From: Viridothelium virens
Taxonomy: Eukaryota > Ascomycota > Dothideomycetes > Trypetheliales > Trypetheliaceae
Assembly: GCA_010094025.1 (NCBI GenBank)
Contig: ML991787.1
Coordinates: forward strand, 248,001 to 312,000
DNA: 64,000 nucleotides
Reading direction: 5' to 3'
Each line of letters opens with the position of its first letter. Within the stretch, counting starts at the first letter, position 1. A program made the translations under genes and the position numbers. The notes under the pieces were generated by a model. The model was given only the letters and a program-made list of their open reading frames with translations, was not told the DNA's origin and did no database searches. Shown piece after piece: positions 58,999 to 64,000 of this stretch.

Positions 58999-61235
58999 TC
59001 ACAGTTCATGCCTCGCCCATTTTTCGAACCTTTCTCTAACTTGGGACGTAATGGATGGGGGAATACCCCGTAATGCTTTGTCAAAATGCGCCTGATAGAT
59101 GTATCCAATGTCATCCGGATCCTTACAGTCTCTGAGACCAAGCTGCGCTGCCTTCTCACAAATTCGCACGATTTCCGCGCCGGAGTGCCCCTCAGTCAAC
59201 ATAGCAAGTTTTTCGAGATCCACCTCTCCATGTAAAGCCTCTTTCCGCGTATTCATCTCAAGTATCTGCCTCCTCGCTGCCAATTCTGGCGGTCCAACAT
59301 AGAGTTTCTCATCAAATCTCCCAGGACGCATCAGTGCTTCATCTAACAATTCAGGTTTGTTCGTTGCCGCTAGTATGAGGACCCCCTTGAGAGCTTCAAC
59401 GCCGTCCATCTCTGTTAACAGCGTGGTCACCACATTCAGGCCACTTGTGTGCGCCGAGCTACTCCGATCGGCGGCAATGGATTCGATTTCGTCGAAGAAC
59501 AATATACTGGGGCTCGCCCCACGAGCTTTCCGGAAGACGTCCCTGATTGCACGTTCTGATTCCCCGACATAACTGCTGATGAGTTCACTGCCTTTTACAG
59601 ATAAGAAGTTTAAGTTCCCTTCACCTGCCAGTGCCTTAGCTGTGAGGGTCTTGGAGCAGCCTGGTGGACCGTAAAGAAGAAGCCCTTTCTGAGGTTTGAC
59701 GCCAAAATGGGCCATGCCCTTTGTTCGTTTGAATGGCCACTGTGTAACACTTTCGAGTTGTTCTTTCACCTCCTCAGAACCTGCAATATCAGAGAATTTC
59801 ACGTTAGGAGTCTCCAGATAAACTTCTCGCATTGCTGACGGTCGTACACGATATTTCGCGTTTTCGAAATCTTCTTCTATGAGGTGTACATCACCTACGT
59901 CTGCTTTTGACTGTTCTTTCTTCGTTGCATTGTTTGTAGTATCATGCGAATCCAAGCCTTCCTGCTCATTGAGTCTTCTGTCCATGGCTGAAGAAGTAGC
60001 TTCATCGATGAGTGCAAAGAGATCACCCCCTACGTAGCCGTGTGTTCCCTCACCAACTCGTTCCAACAGGTCTGGACTAACAGTGCCAAGACTTAAGGCT
60101 TTCAAGATTTCTTTTCGAGCTGAGACGTGAGGTACGGGGATCTCAATCTCTGTACGAAACCGATATGAGGTTCTGAGGAAACTATCAACCTCATCAAGGC
60201 GACGAGTCTCTCCAATTACTAGAACTCGCTTGTTCCTGATATTAGCCATTTCCTCGTCGAGATGTTGGGCAGTGCCTGATCGGCCTCCCATCTCGGAAGG
60301 TCCAGCAATGGAACCCAAGTTGCTTATTCTAACCATACTAGGCATACATTCCGCAGCTTCCTTGAACGCGCTGCTAATGGCGGATTTAGTGGCCGGGAGC
60401 GAGATCCTCATCACTTTTCTCCACGGGGCTTCCGACAGCTTATCAAGCAAAAGTGACTTACCGACGCCGGCCGGGCCATGAAGAAGTACACCCTTTCCCA
60501 GGGTCGTCGAAGGTCCCGACAGAGTCATATGTCTTAAGATCCGGTTAAGTTCTTGTATCTGATGGGCGATGGCAGGAACAGCGTCCTTCCGCAGCTGTAT
60601 TGCGTCAACGAGAGTGTCTTGCTGGGGTTCAAAAACTATTTGATCGGTCAATCCGATGACGGTCTTCGAAGTGAACGAATAGAGAGATAGACTTTCCCCA
60701 GTCTGTCGTGAAGGCTCAATGGCATCAATGACGAAATGCTGTTTTCGACCTTCTCTGGGAGAAAGGTCAAACGTGAGTCCCGGGTATACAGCTTTCAGCC
60801 TATCTGAAACAAACTCAGTCTTGCTTCGTCGGTGTACTTTTCAAACATACATAGCGCGTATCGAGTCAGAAGCTCGCATTCTGCACGGTCGATCGACTCA
60901 TGACCGCTCGAAGGCTCAGTGATATCTCGTATGAGAACCCGATCAACTTCTTGCCATTGCCCGCCCGCTTCAACGATTGTCGATTGTTGGAAATTTAAGC
61001 CATAGGCATCCTTTAGAAAGTGAGACACTTTGATAATGCCCTTCTTCATTCCTGGGTCGGTTGACCGCCAGGCGATTCCGACACCCCTCATACCTCCATC
61101 GACATTCTTTAAAATGCAGAGCTGACCAGGTCTGAGACCCAAGCTTGTGAGGTCATTGCTAGTCAAGTGAACGCGAAAGGCTTCCGGACTCTCCGAGGCC
61201 AATGGCCGGAGGGAGAAGAGGGCCCTTTCACCCAT
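58999..61235 (-). CDS. Afg2/Drg1 (SPATA5)-like two-module AAA ATPase with a degenerate first module
   Basis: Exons 61235-60851 and 60803-58999; the 47-bp intron has donor GTATGT and acceptor TTTCAG, giving 729 residues (yeast Afg2 has 780). The N-domain runs from MGERALFSLRPLASES to about residue 180. Module 1 keeps Walker A GPAGVGKS, but the Walker B position reads PSMVRISNLGSIAGP, without the DE pair, and the region after VLVIGETRRLDEVDSFLR lacks the usual arginine-finger pattern. Module 2 is complete: GPPGCSKTLTAKALA (GCSKT is typical of this family), ILFFDEIESIAADR, LLTEMDGVE and LRPGRFDE-like MRPGRFDEKLYVGPP. Drg1 strips Rlp24 from exported pre-60S particles in the cytoplasm. The call over other Cdc48-family members rests on GCSKT and length. 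Without the splice the frame would break after YTDEARLSLFQIG. Tail-to-tail with slh1. Confidence 0.82.
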
Positions 61236-61597
61236 GATTCTGAGAATCTCGATGTGCTTTGTTCAAGATGCATGAAGAAAGTCGACAAGACTATGAAGAT
61301 CCTTCTCGACTGAGGAGACTCTAATGATAACTTGGCAATTACCTAATTCGGTGTCGCAGTTCTGCTACCAAGTCTTCGGTTGAGCTGCTTGTGTTTGATT
61401 TACGATACTGATTCATTTAGGTAAGTCTACCAGGACGAAGTGCACGGACCACCACGAATTTCTCCTGGAATCATACCTTGACACTCTGAATTCCATGGTT
61501 TAACCCATCAACACTCACGGCATTCCTCTTCCACGATTGAATCTCTAGTAGGATAAGTCCTGCTGTGTATCTATCTGTCGATTCAAGGTCATGCTTG
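61236..61597. promoter_or_regulatory. Divergent region between the drg1-like gene and a protein of unknown function
   Basis: About 360 bp between divergent starts, presumably both promoters. No further signal is seen. Confidence 0.45.
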
Positions 61598-63363
61598 ATG
61601 CTCTGGCAGCTATGGGGTCAAGGTCTGCATTTACAGTCAGCTGGAATCGACCGACAAATTTTTCAAAGTCCACATCTTCTGAGGCCCCCAAGGACTTGTA
61701 AGCTCCCAGCACTTGCATCAAAGTCAAGAAGGAGCTTTTTCAAGAGAGTGAGCTACGTAGGGTCTGTCCCAAACCCCAGAAATGACCCAGAAACTCGAGC
61801 AAGGAGCTCGCGTAAGCAGAGCGGCTCCTTTAAAGTAAGGCATGGTCTTTCTCACCCTGCCTGGACTACTGGGAGTTCTCGACGTTCTCCTAATTCGGAG
61901 AAAAGAAAGCTAGTGGGGAAGTTCACCGACACAAACGCTGGATCCGTCATACCTCAAAACGATGGCTTCGCTAGTCACAGTTCGACTTCGGGACTTGGTC
62001 CCAACGGTCCTGTCGGATCACGGCTAGTTCGGAAGGTTGACCTCTCTCAAGACAGTCTTTCCAAGAAGTCAATACCAAGACGTCGATCTCCCACGGCAAG
62101 GGCGACATCGGGGATCAGAAATGTGTCTGAAGGAGGCTCGCCACGCGGTGCTCGACAAGATCGAGCTACCAAAGCAGCTGTCGTGCGGCATGACAATAAT
62201 CCAAATCCAAATCCAAATCCAAATCCAAGTCCAAGTCCTAACTCAGGGAAGTCTCTCCTAGAAGCATTGTTTCCGGAAGCAGCAGATCCAAAATCTACTT
62301 CAAAACCAGAGCGACATATTCCCCGGCTGCCTATAGAGCCGGTTCGTCCTCCTAGTATTGAATCTACTATCCCGAAGGGCAAGAATGACCCTCTTCCTGT
62401 CCTGAAAGACCGCCGCAGACAAACTCGGGAGAATCAAGAAGAAGTGGTACTGCGATTTTATGGATCAAGCAAATACCTTTTAGAGAGTGACTTCCGACGA
62501 GTCAGTCCAGGAGGTCGACACATTGAGGGATGGCAACAAGATCTAGGGAGGATTGAACGAAGTAAGCCAAGTCGAACCCAGCATCATCTTCTGTTGCCGG
62601 TTGAAAGCTAAATCATACTACTGCAGTCATCCCAGGCCGCAATCCCTCGACTCTGGAGCGTGACGAGTCGTACTGCCTCGTGTTCTCCTCACTTGCGTCT
62701 GCTGAAGCGTACCGGACCGAAGTGATACGGCTACACCAACTGTCCACGACCCATACCCCAACATCTTTGATTTCCATGATCCCTCCACCACCCGGATTCC
62801 CAATCGATGGTGAAGATGCCCACGCTAAAATGCAAAGCTATGCTCTCTATCCACCTTCTGTTAACCCAGATATCCGTCTCGAAGATCAGCCCTTCAGGGA
62901 ATGGACGGCATCCGAGGCGGTACGTGGAGACGCGAATCAGTTGATGCGACGACCCATCAAGAGAGGGCACGAAGTGTTACTGCACGTCAACGGTCCGCAG
63001 CCGACAGTCTATGATGTGCGTGGCGCGATATCGAAGGATGGTGTCAACCGGGCATTGCCCTGGGCAACGTTGCCAGGTCCGGATGCTGGTGTGACGGAAT
63101 TGAAGCTAGCAATTAGTATGCATGGCGAGTTACACCAACAGTTACTGGACAAACAGTGGTTGGAGGGAAGGGAAGAGGAGGTCAAGACGAACATTCACGC
63201 CAAGGTGTTCCACAAATGGATTGTTGCGTTTCAGACAGAGGTAGAAGCAAAACGGTTCGTACGGGCGTGGCACAAGATGCCACTACCTGCTTGGTGGCAG
63301 GGCACTCAGTACGAGGAGGTTCCTTCAATTGTGCATGCAGAACTGCTGTGGGGAGACACCTGA
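61598..63363 (+). CDS. Conserved-looking fungal protein of unknown function
   Basis: Modelled exons 61598-62561 and 62627-63363; the 65-bp intron (GTAAGC donor, CTGCAG acceptor) joins GRIER|IIPGRNPSTLERDESY, giving about 566 residues. The first 100 residues are basic and Ser/Arg-rich (KSRRSFFKRVSYVGSV), resembling a mitochondrial or nuclear targeting region. A Pro/Asn hexanucleotide repeat at 62201-62236 encodes PNPNPNPNPSPSPNS. The ordered part begins at LRFYGSSKYLLESDFRRVSP and continues through YCLVFSSLASAEAYRTEVIR, MIPPPPGFPIDGEDAHAKMQ and WIVAFQTEVEAKRFVRAWHK. The FYGSSKYLLESDF and VFSSLESA-like parts recall a fungal family I have seen but cannot name. The 5' end is unsure: the ATG at 61591, in another frame and followed by a GTAAGC donor near 61699, is an alternative first exon. 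It converges with the hydrolase (109-bp gap). Confidence 0.65.
62201..62242 (+). repeat. AATCCA-type hexanucleotide repeat inside a gene
   Basis: About five near-perfect AATCCA copies followed by AGTCCA variants. In frame it encodes alternating Pro-Asn then Pro-Ser. Length is a multiple of six, so changes in copy number keep the frame. Confidence 0.85.
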
Positions 63364-63472
63364 ATAATGCCGAATCTATTACATGCTCCGCTAATATACT
63401 ACATTCACACCATATGTACCATATTAAAAAAGAACTCATTCGAATGTCAAGCAAATGGATAAAGCCGGCTTC

Positions 63473-64000
63473 TCAAGTCACCGACATGGACATCCTAGGC
63501 CCAGCAGAAAGCCTCCGCTCACCCTTCAAACACCGTCGCAGTTCCTTGCAAGCTTGATAGTAATGCTGTTGGACGCCCGGTGTGGGCTTAATTGGATTGG
63601 GCGCTTTGTCCCAGCCGTGAGGAACGCCCGGAACCATATGATATATGACGTGCTTCTTGACTTCATCTTGCAGTCGTTGCTTGAATCTTTCACCCTCTGC
63701 CAGTAGCATGTCCCACTCGCACGTGTACATTATGATATCTTGCGGCAATTCCTGCAGCATCGAAAGGGGAGCAACACCCGGGCTCAAGTATGGATTGCTC
63801 ATGTCCATCGTGGGCGGCTGCAGATAGGACTCGTCGAACAGATCTGTAAATAACGCAGGCAATTCTTGATCCATTCTTGAACATGTCTGCCGTCGCTGCT
63901 CGCGCGTCTGCGTGTAGTCTGTAGGGGGATACCACGCTACGATTGCCGCGATGTTGATATTCTTTTGTGATCGTACCAGTGTCTTCCCAGAGTTCATTGC
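63473..64000 (-). CDS. Alpha/beta hydrolase (lipase/esterase, abhydrolase_3-like), 3' part
   Basis: The frame runs in from the right edge (GCA ATG AAC ...), so the visible 175 residues are the C-terminal part. The Met at 63997 is probably internal. INIAAIVAWYPPTDYTQ is the strand after the missing nucleophile elbow. IIMYTCEWDMLLAEGERFKQ holds the likely catalytic Asp, and MVPGVPHGWDKAPNP the catalytic His of the triad. The sequence LQPPTMDMSNPYLSPGVAPL fits the cap region of fungal HSL-type esterases. The substrate cannot be inferred. It converges with the protein of unknown function at 61598. Confidence 0.82.
   Translation of the reverse strand, partial: AMNSGKTLVRSQKNINIAAIVAWYPPTDYTQTREQRRQTCSRMDQELPALFTDLFDESYLQPPTMDMSNPYLSPGVAPLSMLQELPQDIIMYTCEWDMLLAEGERFKQRLQDEVKKHVIYHMVPGVPHGWDKAPNPIKPTPGVQQHYYQACKELRRCLKGERRLSAGPRMSMSVT

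Overview
The window looks like nuclear DNA of a filamentous ascomycete (Pezizomycotina). Genes are intron-poor with short introns (mostly 43 to 77 bp, GT-AG, CTAAC/CTGAC-like branch sites). They are monocistronic and lie on both strands. Many encode recognisable fungal orthologues: Hir3, zuotin, Mzm1, Slt11/Ecm2, Sec4/Rab8, Nca2, Erg25, SRPK, Ykt6, Slh1 and an Afg2/Drg1-like ATPase. There is also a fungal NACHT protein and a fungus-specific MYND/DUF4470-type protein. I rebuilt exon-intron structures by eye; family names come from motif recognition, not from a database search.

Layout. 1-3.7 kb: the 3' part of hir3, convergent with zuo1. 4.5-9.8 kb: a NACHT/STAND (NLR-like) gene with a 23-residue tandem repeat in its N-terminal domain, convergent with an MFS transporter. 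11.8-13.6 kb: mzm1 (three small exons) convergent with slt11. 15.6-17.5 kb: a six-exon MYND-DUF4470-DUF4471 type gene. 18.5-24.2 kb: a membrane-anchored FN3/coiled-coil protein and a PAF-acetylhydrolase-like lipase. 25.8-30.3 kb: a Rab4-like GTPase, a universal-stress-protein gene and a 71-residue conserved small protein. 31-35 kb: accessory DNA with an unrecognised gene and a NACHT-less protein carrying an NLR-type N-terminal domain. 35.5-44.4 kb: sec4, nca2, erg25 and SRPK, all on the minus strand. 45.8-49.2 kb: a DEVH-box RNA helicase. 51.7-61.2 kb: ykt6 and slh1 (divergent), then slh1 and drg1 (convergent, 46 bp apart). 61.6-64 kb: a conserved-looking protein of unknown function and the 3' part of an alpha/beta hydrolase.

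Several genes act in translation and ribosome homeostasis (zuo1, slh1, drg1-like), in RNA processing (slt11, SRPK, DEVH helicase) or in membrane traffic (Rab4-like, Sec4, Ykt6). I see no biosynthetic cluster, CRISPR array, rRNA, tRNA or recognisable intact transposon. The large intergenic gaps (9.8-11.8, 13.6-15.6, 49.2-51.7 kb) show no supported gene.

The least ordinary signals are: the exact 69-bp repeat inside the NLR signalling domain, and the second NLR-type N-terminal protein without a NACHT; an Afg2/Drg1-like protein whose first AAA module keeps a P-loop but lacks a recognisable Walker B and arginine fingers; an erg25 start codon apparently split by an intron; a GC-AG intron in ykt6; and an intron that cuts the first Walker A motif of slh1. 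I did not find a convincing wholly new multi-gene system.
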